A stretch of DNA of 64,000 nt from NCBI GenBank assembly GCA_030562195.1, contig CM060199.1, positions 37,902,338 through 37,966,337 on the forward strand, in the 5' to 3' direction. The position numbers and the translations under genes are program-made. The DNA is from Nipponacmea schrenckii. Taxonomy: Eukaryota > Mollusca > Gastropoda > Lottiidae. This document shows, one piece after another, positions 36,938 to 49,191 of this stretch. The number at the start of each line of letters is the position of its first letter. Within the stretch, counting starts at the first letter, position 1. The notes under the pieces were generated by a model. It was given only the letters and a program-made list of their open reading frames with translations, was not told where the DNA came from and searched no databases.

Positions 36938-38536
36938 TTTTATTCTACTAACTCTTATAGTTTACTGGTTGTTTTTCTCCATTTTCTCTAACAACACCGG
37001 AAGTAGCGTGTAAAACAAGCAGTTTGGTCTAAAATCAAGTTTTGTATTATCATTAACATTAGCATTAAATATAGAATCATATATATTTCTTGATTAAAGA
37101 TTAAAGAGAGAATTCTTTGAAAATAAATCAAAATAGACGGACTATGCCTGATTTTTTTGGGACTCTTTTCATTCTCCTGTTTTGATCTGAAATGTTTTGA
37201 ATATGCCATAACCACCTCTGCCTGTAGAGAACTTTACATGTTTCTTAATCGTTAAAATATCCCCACATTGGAGTTTTGAGAGTAGACAGTCGTACAAGAT
37301 TAGTTGAAATCAATCGGACTTGTGGACATTCGATAAACTCACAAACCTGCGACTTAATTATGTAAATATATGCTTTGAATGAAATAAACTCTTGTGCAAA
37401 AGTTTATGAATATTATTAAGTTCCCCTAAAAGACATCTTATATCAAGTTTTTTTTTTCGTTTCTACTATATGTGATCTGGAGAAAGGGTTAATACCCCAC
37501 GTCCCACTCTGTTATAAAGAGTTTGGAGTATGTAGGGGCGAAACACTTGCCCGTGTCAAGAATCATGATTTTAGTTTTCGATGATAGACTGGACGTGATG
37601 GATTTGAACACAAGGGTAAGTATGAAGTAATTAGAAATAGTCTTAGTTTATTTCTGTTGAATTTGGATGATCCAATGATTAAAGTTGATTTCTTTACGAT
37701 AGGGAGATTGTTGGATTGGTGGTAGATGATAGCTAAAGTAATACTTGTTGATGGAGTGATTTGTACTTGCTTGAGAGCCCCTAAAAAGTCAGCGCTGGTA
37801 GCTTGTCGTAGGCTAGATAACCCGAAGAAGACTGAAGGGATACCAGAAGAGGGATGTTTTCTATACGTGAGGGTATTCTTGTGCCTACTGGACTTTGGAC
37901 TGAGTGATATGGCCTCGTTTCGTGCAGTCTGTTTAGAGGGTGACAATTTTTTTAAACCGGATTTGGGGGCTAACTTGTACGCCAGTGAGTTACGTCACAG
38001 CGCAGTGAATTTCGTCAATGCATCGTCACTCCGTCAATGAGTTCCGTCGGATAATCAATGGGTTCCGCTACTCCGCCAGAGAGTTCCGCTATACTCCGTC
38101 AGTCAGTTCGTCACTCCGCTAATCAGTTCGTCACTCTGTGACAATGATACATCAATACATCGATTGTTTAGAATTTTATTATTTGTATAAAATAAGAATT
38201 AACAAATATTATAAAAAAAGCGTTTGAAAAAACAAAGCAAATGGACGATAAGATTCTCCTGCAGAAGCACTATAACCTATATAGTTTCGTGTGAGAAGGG
38301 AGATTTTCAACAATTAAACAATCAATTGGTGTGGATTTCTTATCTTCTTTAAAGTTTTCAAAAATAAACAAATTATACATCATTAAAAAAAATAAAAAAA
38401 CGCATAGAAACATTAGAAATTGTTTACATGGATTCATATTCCAGTGAGGGATAAGCTCAACCTAGAATGCTTGACCTATTATACAACTGAAATTAACTAT
38501 AAAAAATGTTTAGTACTTTATTTCAGAGACAGGCTA
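36938..38536. other. Region upstream of the zinc-finger gene, unexplained
   Basis: It holds the likely zinc-finger promoter. The stretch 37560-38040 is more GC-rich than its surroundings and open in two overlapping frames (minus 37563-37946, plus 37726-38040); neither product was recognised and they may be chance or a degraded mobile element. At 37978-38140 there is a degenerate short tandem repeat built on cgtcactccg and gagttccg. The 3' end of the temptin-monooxygenase gene follows, with a candidate AATAAA (minus strand, 38517-38522). Confidence 0.4.
37978..38140. repeat. Degenerate tandem repeat of cgtcactccg/gagttccg blocks
   Basis: Blocks such as catcgtcactccgtcaatga, gagttccgtc, gggttccgctactccgcc and cagttcgtcactccgc recur every 20-25 bp. 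They differ by substitutions and indels and do not keep a reading frame. The function is unknown; it may be the eroded subterminal repeat of a mobile element. Confidence 0.5.
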
Positions 38537-41500
38537 CTATGAACGTGATAATTTGATGGAGAGCATGACAAATAATAAAATTGAAATGGTCATCTGATGA
38601 ATACCATTACTTCTGTTGATGTCGTCTTTGGTGGTAGAAGATTCTGTCGTGCAGGTTTTCAAGAATTGAATAATTTCTCTACCTATAGGATTATAAGACC
38701 AAATAACTATAATATAAGACTGCAAATCTTCATCTTGCATACACGGGTGTCTGAACAGCTTATCAAAATGCGATTTACATTCTGATGAACAAACTTGGCT
38801 CGAATTGCCACAAGATGGAATAATTTGTGTGAAATTAAAATTTTCGTCATCTTCTAAACGTCCAAAATTTCTGACGTTACATCCTTCATATGGACTCTCC
38901 TCTGGATAATCATAGATTTCACACATAGCAATAGACTTCCACGAAGTACAATAATCCTTAACCACATTTTGTGTTGGATAGTATGTTATAAACCCAAAAC
39001 ACATCTCATCATTGGTTGCATCACCAAAGTTAGTCACAACTTGCTTGTTTTTAGAAGAGAAACTGCAGGTAGTGGACAGGGTATCACCGGGTAATAACTC
39101 GATTGGATTCTCCTTGCTGTAAAATACAGATTTTAAATTTCAATATTTGTACAAGTAGTTGGTCGAATTGTTAAAACCAAACTTTCATAAATTAAAACAC
39201 TGACTAAAATAACCCCCTTCCTTATATTGTTTTATTGAATGGAGTAATTTAATTCTATAGACCACTCATAGAAATACTGGAAATATTTGGCCTATTATCT
39301 ATGGCTGACTTTTTGTCGAGGACTAGTATTGGCTGTATTTGCCGACGTACAACACAATCTAACGGTTTTGATTTTATATCAACTAAATTGTGGTGTACAG
39401 GCGAATTTAAAACTTACTTGTGAATAACTGGGCTATCATAATTATATTCGACATCATTCGTAATGTCAACGATCTTCGTACCATTTCTAAAAACTTGAAT
39501 CGTCTGGGATCGACCTGAAACCAGAACCACGAAAACATAGGTATGTTTGTTTACTGGGCAGCGCCAGTTGTAAGTTAAACATTTGGTGTTGTTTGGGATT
39601 TGAAAATGCTTTGCACCTCCACTTATCACCTAACTTTATTTCTGCCTATAGTTGGAAAAAAATCTTTTTTGGGGGACAACTGTCCTGGTCATTTAGTCAC
39701 TTTGTCTTCAATATTTTTGTACCGCCAGTCTCTGGACGTTGGCACCCCCTGTCTACTAAATAGAAACTAAATATGGAAAGTTAGACTAAAACATACGAAA
39801 TGATATAATATTGCTTTATTGCATTATTGTTCTTGTGACATTGTTTATGTATGACATAATAACTAGGCTTAGTCTACTAAGTTTCTAATAAGAAATAAGC
39901 AAGCGAGCAAGAAATGTCTATAAACAATTAAAGGATGGTTATGGCATATTCAAAAATTTCAGGTCAAAACAGGAGGAATATATCAAGCAATTTACCGTTT
40001 AGGCTGGACACGTTAAGATTGGAAACAGAAACAGAATAAGCTAATGCCTCTGTCCTGGCAAACTTTAGTGTAGAAGATTAGGACGTAAAACGCATATTTT
40101 ACAAAATTAAAAAAAAACTCACCTAGATAATGCATGTGGTTAAAGGCAGAAACAACATATACTTTATTTGTGATAAAATGTTTGGAACAGGAACCAGGGC
40201 ATACTGAGGTAGAATCGACACGATCAGTATACGGTGGAATATTCAAATAGCCGGCACCAATGGTCAACACACCAGCATCGTTTTCCCGTTTCGCGGCGGT
40301 ATAATACAAAATCATACCAGAGGAATCAACATAGTCATTTCTTAAACTAGGATTGTTCCAGTGGAACTGAAAAATATAGGTTTTTTGCTTTATAAGTACG
40401 ATCCACAATTAGAACTTTGTATTTTAGTTTTTGTACGTCCCGTCATTACTCATTTGAACTTTAGAAAGCATAGCCATTGGTCGCAGGTCTCCACAGATAG
40501 CACATTCTAGGGGACGAATTTTGGCGAAATTGTCAATCGACAATAGAATATTTGGAAAAACATATAATAATATGAGGGATTGCCATTGTTATTCGAAATG
40601 CCTTCGATTTTATCCCGAATATACTCGGATGGCATAAACCATCTGTATTTAAATGATTTCCCTATATTTCTGACCAATATAAAGTTAACAGGTTTATGAA
40701 GTTTTAAAATAAGTTTTTAAATATCCCAGCGTGTAGAAGCATGTACATACCTGCAGAGCGATTCTCTTAATACCCTTGTTTCCAATTCTAAATCCAACTT
40801 TATCATGAAAACATTGTCCAGGACTTCCCAATACCCAAATACTTATAATCTGTTGACATTCGTCACTAGCTACCATTCCACATTCATGTGGTGTACTTCT
40901 TATCACATGCTGATCTATTGGAGATATCAAAACATACCATTTAAAGTACAACTTCCAACAGTCATGTAGTCATGTAAGCCTTTCTTCGCTTATCAATTTC
41001 TAGTTGATCAACATATGCCATATATTGACACTATCATTTTCAAACTAAGAAATAATCTAATTGCTTTGTTTTCAGAGCAATGACTTACACAAAATTCACA
41101 CGAAAACAGATTCTATTGACAAGGTCCTAAGGCAGACATACCCACACTGTACACCCTGTTCACGCTGATAGTGTTGCGATAATCATTATTTTCTATAGAT
41201 ATTTTCATTGTGCTTTTAGATTATCATTGTACAAAATAGTGCGGAGGGATGCTTTACACTTAATAGTTTACTTATACATGTAAAAACAAATACATCAATC
41301 ACTCCGTCGTTTTCTAAAAGAACTTGTATGTGAAATACCTGAAGCACAACCAAACACTACTGCATGATGCATTACATTAGAATTATTAATCAGAGCTTCA
41401 GTTGCAATTAAATGAAAATCGTCACTTGTATCCAAATCAAATTCCATACATATGTAGCTGGTCTCCTTTGGGGGAACGGGAGTGGTAGGAAATCTGATTT

Positions 41501-44500
41501 CCTTCTGTTTAACATCTGGAAATGTAAGAAAATAAGACAAAATGATGAACCTAAAATGTGTACTGATGGTGTTAGATGATTTAAAAACATGTCCGTTGAT
41601 CAAATGATGAACAACTTAAACTTATCAAAGCTCTGGTTTCCACCCAATTCGGGTGTGGAACAAAGGCGACAGCGTTGTTTTGGAAGAAGAATATTTAATC
41701 TTTGTGGCAGTGGCTATAACACGCCTAAATATGCACCAGAGGTCCTGAATTCCCAGAGACAACTTAGTCCAGTTTGGATTCAAGGAAGTATAGCTGTAAG
41801 GCAAGGTTCGCCCTATAGCAGCTTCGATTTTGAATAAAAATATTTTGCAGACGGAAAAAAAAATTCTGCTTGTGTCAACGAGCAATTCAAAAACAAGAGG
41901 AAACAAGATACGGCGTTATATATTTCTTTCATCGAAGATGATTAATACGAAATGATCGAATGTCTCAAAAAATTGATTAAAAAACAGATTAAAAGTTCCA
42001 GTTCAGGAGCTGAAACAAACAGACAGTTTCTGGCCACTACAAAGCCATCAATCTATTTCCAAGAACTAAAACTACAAGGTAATTTATAATGCAAAACTGT
42101 CGCTATTATAGTCATCAAGCTCTAACTAACATACATTTTGTCAACTGAACGATCACCATTCTCGTCAACAGAACGATCACCAGTCTCGTCAACAGAACGA
42201 TCACCAGTCTCGTCAACAGATCTATCATCAATATCGTCATCAGAAGGATTGTTGATCAAAAAAAACTTCAATAGAACCATCATCAGATATCGTCAACAGA
42301 AGGATTGTCGAATATCAATATCGTCAATAGAACCGTCATCAATATTGTCAACAGAAGGATTGTCGATCGCGAAAAACTTCAATAGAACCATCATCAATAT
42401 CGTCAACAGAAGGATTGTCGAATACCAATATCGTCAATAGAACCGTCATCAATATTGTCAACAGAAGGATTTTCGATCGCGAAAAACTTCAATAGAACCA
42501 TCATCAATATCGCCAACAGAAGGATTGTCGATTACCAATATCGTCAATAGAACCATCATCAATATCGTCAACAGAAGGATTGTCGATTACCAATATCGTC
42601 AATAGAACCACCATCAATATCGTCAACAGAAGGATTGTCGAATACCAATATCGACAATAGAACCATCATCAATATCGTCAACAGAAGGATTGTCGAATAC
42701 CAATATCGTCAACAGAACCATCATCAATATCGTCAACAGAAGGATTGTCGATTACCAATATCGTCAATAGAACCATCATCAATATCGTCAACAGAAGGAT
42801 TGTCATTTACCAATATCGTCAATAGAACCATCATCAATATCGTCAACAGAAGGATTGTCGATTACCAATATCGTCAATAGAACCATCATCAATATCGTCA
42901 ACAGAAGGATTGTCGATTACCAATATCGTCAATAGAACCATCATCAATATCGTCAACAGAAGGATTGTCGATTACCAATATCGTCAATAGAACCATCATC
43001 AATATCGTCAACAGAAGGATTGTCGATTACCAATATCGTCAATAGAACCATCATCAATATCGTCAACAGAAGGATTGTCGATTACCAATATCGTCAATAG
43101 AACCATCATCAATATCGTCAACAGAAGGATTGTCGATTACCAATATCGTCAATAGAACCATTATCAATATCGTCAACAATCCACCCCCAACTTGGGTTTA
43201 ACAATAATAAAGAAGTTTTAAATGTGTACTTTGGGTGTGATGGCTGAAAAGGGTTGGTTACCACAAATTGCGTTTTAAATAATCTTGCATCATAAAAAAT
43301 GAATTACTTACCAATGTCATTTGTACCCGGACAAGTAAATTGTTGATATTCACATGTAGCGGCTACCCAGCTCAGTTGGTCCTTACATTTAAAATCAGTC
43401 CATGGTTCACAAACACCTGAATATAGTGGATATTACAATCACTGGAGTGTTTGAAACGACAGGATGATCCTCATAAGAATCTACACTCTATTTTATTCAT
43501 AAAACGATTTAAACTTGACTTACAATTAACAGAATCACTTGTCAGTCGAATATTGGCCCATATGCACCACATACAATTAAACCTATTCTATTCAAATAAA
43601 ATTTAACCTACTTTTATTTTATTTTCATATTTCGTATGCTCAACTTAAATTACTCTCGATTAACTCTTACTTTATTTATAAATAATAAGTCTCTTTGCCG
43701 TTTTTATTTCAACAATTAAAAGACCACCTAGGATCCATCACATGTTTTTACAGTGGTCCGATTGGAAAATAAAGGTTTCAATTACATAACAGATAAATAT
43801 AAGTTTGTTTTTAAGTACATTTAACAAATACAGGTCAAAGTATCAAATTTATTGACAAGTTTACTCACCTGGATGTGATAGGTTAACAGAACGAGAGGGT
43901 ATTTCATCTTTACTCCAGACACAAGCTGGATCTCCCAGTTCTTGTCCATTTGTCATTCCATCTCCATCAGAATCTTTATTACACAATTCTGCAGTCCATT
44001 TCTAAATATTCATTATATTAAAGTTTAGGGTAAGCTATCAAGTCGAAACTATTGAGCTACTATAAGAAGCTTGTAACGACATGTCTTAATGGGGTATTTG
44101 AGAACAAAGATTGTAGCACAAATGTCTAAGTCTTAAACCCGTCCCCTATATAACAATTTTTAATATAGTCACAAGCAATAATTCAAGTGATAATTAAAAC
44201 TTGATCATAGATCATCATAGATTCTTATTCACAGATATCTGATTGATTTATGGTCATGTTACAGTTACCAGCACAATCCTGAGTGTACAGACTCTTCCAA
44301 TTCTGAAATAAAGGTTCTTACATGTCCCGCTGCGGCAAAATCTATTCCAAAGGGATTTCTAGATTTTCCTCCTTCTACCAACTGATGCCCAACACCTTTC
44401 CAAATATAATTAGTTTTACATGGATGTGGTACAATTTCTCCATTGGGGATGGCTTCTCTGTAATAACCGTATGACTCAACAGAGTCTATAACTGCTGTTA

Positions 44501-46118
44501 AAAACACAAACCTGAAATACGTTCATTCATTGTACATTCAGAAGCCTCCAGGGCGTTTATGATGTTGTTTTATTTTGATATAAATGTATTATTTTAGTTA
44601 TTGTTAAAAGAATACTACATCTTAAATCAAACTCTATGAAACGGGATATCATTAATATTACCAGGTATATATAAGCATATTGTATATACAGTATATAACA
44701 AATGATATAACTAAGGTTGTAATAAAACATGCAGGTCACTGATGAATTTATACTCCTCTTGTTGTCATTATGTCAGTATATCCTGGTGAATTTCACCGAA
44801 TTATAATTTATTTACACCCCGCCCTGTAGAAAACCGGATAACATCAATAATATTTCATAAAAATTTCCATTGACTTTGTTCAAAAAGTCTTTTTATTTCC
44901 GAGAATACTATATTTGCCAGCTTGTTCGCAATTAAAGCATCTTTACCTTCGATTGTTTCAGCACAAAATGGGACTGCGTTCCCATGATGTGATAGTTAAT
45001 CTGTGATAGCTGGTTTTATTAATGCTCATGAACTTTTTATACGCTTAAATATTTCCTCAATAAACGATTTTATACATGTTTTGAGATTTTAAAGCCTTTG
45101 TACTTATTTTTGTTGTGGTATAGAAATTATTATCTTCGTTATCATAAAGTTAGCTTGACAAATAATCAGAGTTTGAAAGGCTATAAAACTGAATATAAAA
45201 AGTGAAAGGAATATAAATCATGTGAATGTCATGTCATGATTGAATAGGATAGTTGGGTGGATTTCACCATAATAAATTATAATATCCCGGTTCATGGTTA
45301 ATTTCACGGATTAATTTGTCATACCTATAAATATATTTCTTGACTCGTGCCATGCAGAAGGATTAGACAATATGGTGGACAGAGAAAGACAGTGGCAAAG
45401 ATTCGAATATATACACGAAAGATATTAGCCCCCCCCCCTCCAAAAGTGGGGTTTCACAAATTGTCTATAATTATCATAAAAATGTTCCTTTCCATGGGAA
45501 TCTGAAAAGACTTAGCCTACTCGGTAATTGAGGAAAAAATGTACGGTGGCTTCACATACGACATAATTAATTTTTTTTTTTTTTGAATTAAAACCTTTAT
45601 TTTCCACAATGGTGAAAACTATTTTCACCTAGGTGAAAAGTGGGTGATAATTCTTGTACTTTTTATGTAAAAACTTTATTTTTCACCTAGGTGAAACGTA
45701 GGTGATAAATCCGGCCAAGTCGAAAAGTGGGTGAATGGTCCGGTAGTTTTTATTTAAAAAACTTTATTTTCCACCAAGGAAATACTTTTCATCTAGGTGG
45801 AAAATAAAGTTTAAAAAAAAAAAAATACCGGACTTATCACCAACTTTTCACCTAGGTGAAAATAGTTTTTAATTCAAAATGAAAAAAAATTAATTATGTC
45901 GTTATGTGAAGCCATCGTAAGTGAAACTTATATTAGAGGAATGTAGAAACCTTCTGAATAATAGTGAGGTATATATATAATAAACGATAAAGGCCAGTCA
46001 TTCTGAAGAAGTTTTATATTATTTTAAAGATTTCAATTAAATCATGTTAACCTGAAATACTCATTTTTAGTAAAAAATTCTTATTTTTATGTACTCACCA
46101 GAGTTTAAAGTTAAACAT
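38537..46118 (-). CDS. Secreted temptin-domain / DBH-like copper monooxygenase
   Basis: Nine exons encode 569 aa: 46099-46118, 44322-44511, 43869-44001, 43312-43416, 41339-41515, 40751-40914, 40123-40366, 39418-39514, 38537-39116; all phases agree. Residues 1-17 are a signal peptide. Residues 18-115 match temptin, a molluscan water-borne attractant family: IPNG, VPHPC, GVGH, RNPFG, then a calcium-loop-like DSDGDGMTNG and ELGDPACVW. A Cys-rich linker precedes the ascorbate-dependent type II copper monooxygenase domains. By alignment with DBH/PHM/MOXD, all copper ligands are kept: His199-His200 (MHHAVVFGC), His265 (HWNNP), His340 and His342 (NHMH), and Met415 (EMC before YYP). The C-terminus ends in a short hydrophobic run, possibly a GPI signal. 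The predicted activity is benzylic or amine-side-chain hydroxylation; the substrate is unknown. A second copy of exon 1 lies at 47151-47170. The exon 4-5 intron carries a 55-bp minisatellite. Confidence 0.85.
40045..40100 (+). mobile_element. Short SINE 3' fragment
   Basis: gcctctgtcctggcaaactt followed by gattaggacgtaaaacgc matches the 3' half of the SINE family. It sits immediately downstream (in gene orientation) of the monooxygenase exon 40123-40366. Confidence 0.35.
42138..43185. repeat. 55-bp minisatellite with 24-bp progenitor units
   Basis: The left edge (42138-42235) shows four 24-bp units close to tcaacagaacgatcaccagt plus ctcg. These grade into longer composite units that settle to a regular 55-bp period (aatatcgtcaacagaaggat, tgtcgattaccaatatcgtc, aatagaaccatcatc) from about 42490 to 43185. 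The 55-bp period is not a multiple of three, so the open frames across it are not genes. It lies in the temptin-monooxygenase intron between exons 43312-43416 and 41339-41515. Confidence 0.9.
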
Positions 46119-46310
46119 CTTTATCAGATCCTTCAAAATTCAAATGAATTATAAATATGCATATAGATCTCAAATATAAAAAAATTGTCTTCGTCACGTG
46201 ATAATTTTGTATTATCCCATAAATATATTTTCAATACACTTAAAGGGTCGCTAGTTTATCACGTGAAATAGTCAGATGACATTTAAGGTAACAGAAGTCT
46301 ACGGCAACCT
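45254..46310. repeat. 1.05-kb tandem duplication, copy 1 (contains exon 1 and a MITE)
   Basis: The copy starts at tgggtggatttcaccataat and ends at tctacggcaacct, followed directly by copy 2. It contains the coding part of exon 1 of the temptin-monooxygenase gene (46099-46118), its upstream sequence and the MITE at 45544-45917. Differences from copy 2 are few: a C-run (45431-45440) is an A-rich run in copy 2, with small indels near 45530 and 45965. Confidence 0.9.
45544..45917. mobile_element. Long-armed MITE flanked by TA, copy 1
   Basis: The outer ends are cggtggcttcacatacgaca and tgtcgttatgtgaagccatcg, flanked by TA on both sides. The inverted repeats continue inward through aattaattttttt and cacctaggtgaaaa, which recurs several times as a small palindrome (cacctaggtg). 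There is no coding capacity. The TA target site is consistent with a Tc1/mariner-type non-autonomous element. Confidence 0.75.
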
Positions 46311-46604
46311 TGGGTGGATTTCACCATAATAAATTATAATATCCCGGTTCATGATTAATTTCACGGATTAATTTGTCATACCTATAAATATATTTCTTGA
46401 CTCGTGCCATGCAGAAGGATTAGACAATATGGTGGACAGAGAAAGACAGTGGCAAAGATTCGAATATATACACGAAAAAAAAAAAGAAAAAAAGTGGGGT
46501 TTCACAAATTGTCTATAATTATCATAAAAATGTTCCTTTCCATGGGAATCTGAAAAGACTTAGCCTACTCGGTAATTGGGGAGAAATCAAGGTACATGTA
46601 TGTA

Positions 46605-46976
46605 CGGTGGCACACATACGACATAATTAATTTTTTTTTTTTTGAATTAAAACCTTTATTTTCCACAATGGTGAAAACTATTTTCACCTAGGTTAAAAGT
46701 GGGTGATAATTCTTGTACTTTTTATGTAAAATCTTTATTTTTCACCTAGGTGAAACGTAGGTGATAAATCCGGTCAAGTCGAAAAGTGGGTGACTGGTCC
46801 GGTAGTTTTTATTTAAAAAACTTTATTTTCCACCAAGGAAATACTTTTCATCTAGGTGGAAAATAAAGTTTAAAAAAAAAAAAATACCGGACTTATCACC
46901 AACTTTTCACCTAGGTGAAAATAGTTTTTAATTCAAAATGAAAAAAAATTAATTATGTCGTTATGTGAAGCCATCG
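46605..46976. mobile_element. Long-armed MITE flanked by TA, copy 2
   Basis: This is the same insertion as 45544-45917, carried along by the tandem duplication. Its left terminus has lost three bases (cggtggcacacatacgac), so its inverted repeats are no longer fully matched. The flanking TA bases are retained. Confidence 0.7.
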
Positions 46977-47150
46977 TAAGTGAAACTTATATTAGAGGAA
47001 TGTAGAAACCTTCTGAATAATAGTATATATAATAAACGATAAAGGCCAGTCATTCTGAAGAAGTTTTATATTATTTTAAAGATTTCAATTAAATCATGTT
47101 AACCTGAAATACTCATTTTTAGTAAAAAATTCTTATTTTTATGTACTCAC

Positions 47151-47170
47151 CAGAGTTTAAAGTTAAACAT
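47151..47170 (-). CDS. Duplicate first coding exon of the temptin-monooxygenase gene
   Basis: The 20 coding nt (six codons plus TG) and the following GTGAGT donor are identical to exon 1 at 46099-46118, and the phase fits exon 44322-44511. Because the copy lies in the second unit of the tandem duplication with its own upstream sequence, it could serve as an alternative first exon giving the same protein. Whether it is transcribed cannot be judged from sequence. Confidence 0.6.
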
Positions 47171-47362
47171 CTTTATCAGATCCTTCAAAATTCAAATGAA
47201 TTATAAATATGCATATAGATCTCAAATATAAAAAAATTGTCTTCGTCACGTGATAATTTTGTATTATCCCATAAATATATTTTCAATACACTTAAAGGGT
47301 CGCTAGTTTATCACGTGAAATAGTCAGATGACATTTAAGGTAACAGAAGTCTACGGCAACCT

Positions 47363-49191
47363 AAAATATATGATTTGCGATAGCGCTTATCTTGTTCCTT
47401 ACGGTTTCTACTAGGAATTTTGAGTGACTATGGGCAGGGTTGACAGAAACTTCTTGGGTCTTGGCATATCTAAATGTTTAAAGTGAACCATTAAATTCAT
47501 TTGATTTTGTTCATCCATCAATCTGAATTCTACATTCGGTTAATCTTAGAAATTATAGCATATACTTATTTGAAGTTCAAGGTTTTTTTTTAAGTGATAG
47601 GTTATTTATTCAGAAAGTTTCCGCTGACAAGACGAGTGAAAGGATCAATAAATTTGAGAAAAGTTTGGTTTCTATTATTAAATTCTAAGCAATACCCCAC
47701 TAGTGTATTGCACCAGATCCTTAAAGGTAGTGTTAACTACCCTCGCGCTTAAGAAAAAGAATGGGTAAAAGGTGTTCACCTGAAGCCAGCCTATAATATT
47801 GAAACTTGAATGGTAGAGATAAGTGTTCGGAGAGCTCGTTTGATTCTAATCAAGACCGTAATTTTCTAATACTGGTCTCAAATATTAAACTTTTGATTGG
47901 TTTATTTGAAGATTCGTCCAACCAGAATTCTAGGTTTGATATCTTAAGCAATTGAACAGGCTGTAATGATCAGTTAAATGTGAAACGAATGGTGAATAGA
48001 TTTAAGTGTTGAATTGTTCATGTCAGATTAAGCTCCGTATACAAACCATTTGTTTACCCAAAACACTTCAATAATAGGGCCTACAGTATGTTTGAAACAT
48101 TTTATAAAGATATAATGTAATGACCTATTACATATACATTAATAGATTTTATTTATAAAATGAACAATAGAATGATACCTCAGTACTTGAGTATTCTAAA
48201 GCCAACATATATTTCCACTATCATTGCCTTACGTAATTCTTAACATTTTATTATCATGTCTATACTTGTAGTTAAAGGGATAATAGGTCAGAAACCTGCT
48301 GCCATAAATAACATAAAAAATAAATAGATATCGAAAAAACTAAGTAATTATCCATAAAGATGCATTTGATTATTGAAAAACGCTTAATAAATTGATTCAA
48401 CGTTTTTAAAAAATGACTTAGTTTTGTGAGTTTTCCAAGTTTTAAGGGATTCTGTTACTGGTAAGTTCACTGATAAATATATAAAATACAAAAAATTTTA
48501 TGTTCATGTTAATAAGCAGTATCCCTTTAACATAATAGGTAATGAAGAGAATAAACTGTCGTCTGCTGAGATCTTGATCTTAGTAGATCATAAACTAATA
48601 ATCGTTAATCTACAGATTAAGCTAATCTCATTAATATCCACTGAGTTTTATTGAGCCATGGTTATTCATAATTTTTTTTCTAGAAACATGGCATAACTTG
48701 TTTCTTTGTTTTGGGAATGTGTTTCGCCCTTTTTGTAAATCTTATGTTTCAATAAATTTATTTTCTAATAAAGGGAGCAATTTCAAGGTAAGCTTTAAGA
48801 TTTTTTGGTAATGATAAAACTGATTGATGAAGGACACTGTTTATGGAGTTTTTTTAGTTGTGTATTTACACATATGGACATTTGTTCCTTAATTTTAAAG
48901 GATCCTTCCAGGGTCTAAATTGTTGAGTGAATAATACCATATATGTAAATAATTACTGTGTTTTATTTCATTGTGGTCCAAAAAAATTATGATGCTGTTT
49001 AATGAGAAAGTATGTTGCTGTTTCATGAAAACCTCTGTAAATTATCCAAATAGTGCCAGAACCAATATTCCTTCCCATCTAATCTTTCCGGATCTACTTA
49101 TATGTATATAGTTATGGCACTAGATTTTCAGATTTAACTCGTGCAAAAACTAGAAAATGAACCGTTCATAATTTCAGTAAGAAATATTGGT
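47363..49191. other. Intergenic region between divergent genes
   Basis: About 1.8 kb of AT-rich unique sequence lies between the temptin-monooxygenase gene (minus) and the ODAD4-like gene (plus), so it should hold both promoters. A 5' UTR acceptor just before the ODAD4-like ATG (tttcag at 49172-49177) suggests a non-coding first exon somewhere here. No coding exon was found. Confidence 0.5.

Larger units (their letters stand above)
46311..47362. repeat. 1.05-kb tandem duplication, copy 2
   Basis: This is the direct repeat of 45254-46310, ending at the same tctacggcaacct. It keeps an intact second copy of exon 1 with the same ATG, coding bases and GTGAGT donor. The right flank (47363 onward) is unique. 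High similarity across intron-grade sequence means the duplication is recent, or is an assembly duplication of two alleles. Confidence 0.9.

Noticed and set aside
42138..42880. Long plus-strand open frames with Ser/Arg/Ile-rich repeats
   Set aside because: They are produced by the 55-bp minisatellite, whose period is not a multiple of three, and they lie in an intron of a minus-strand gene.
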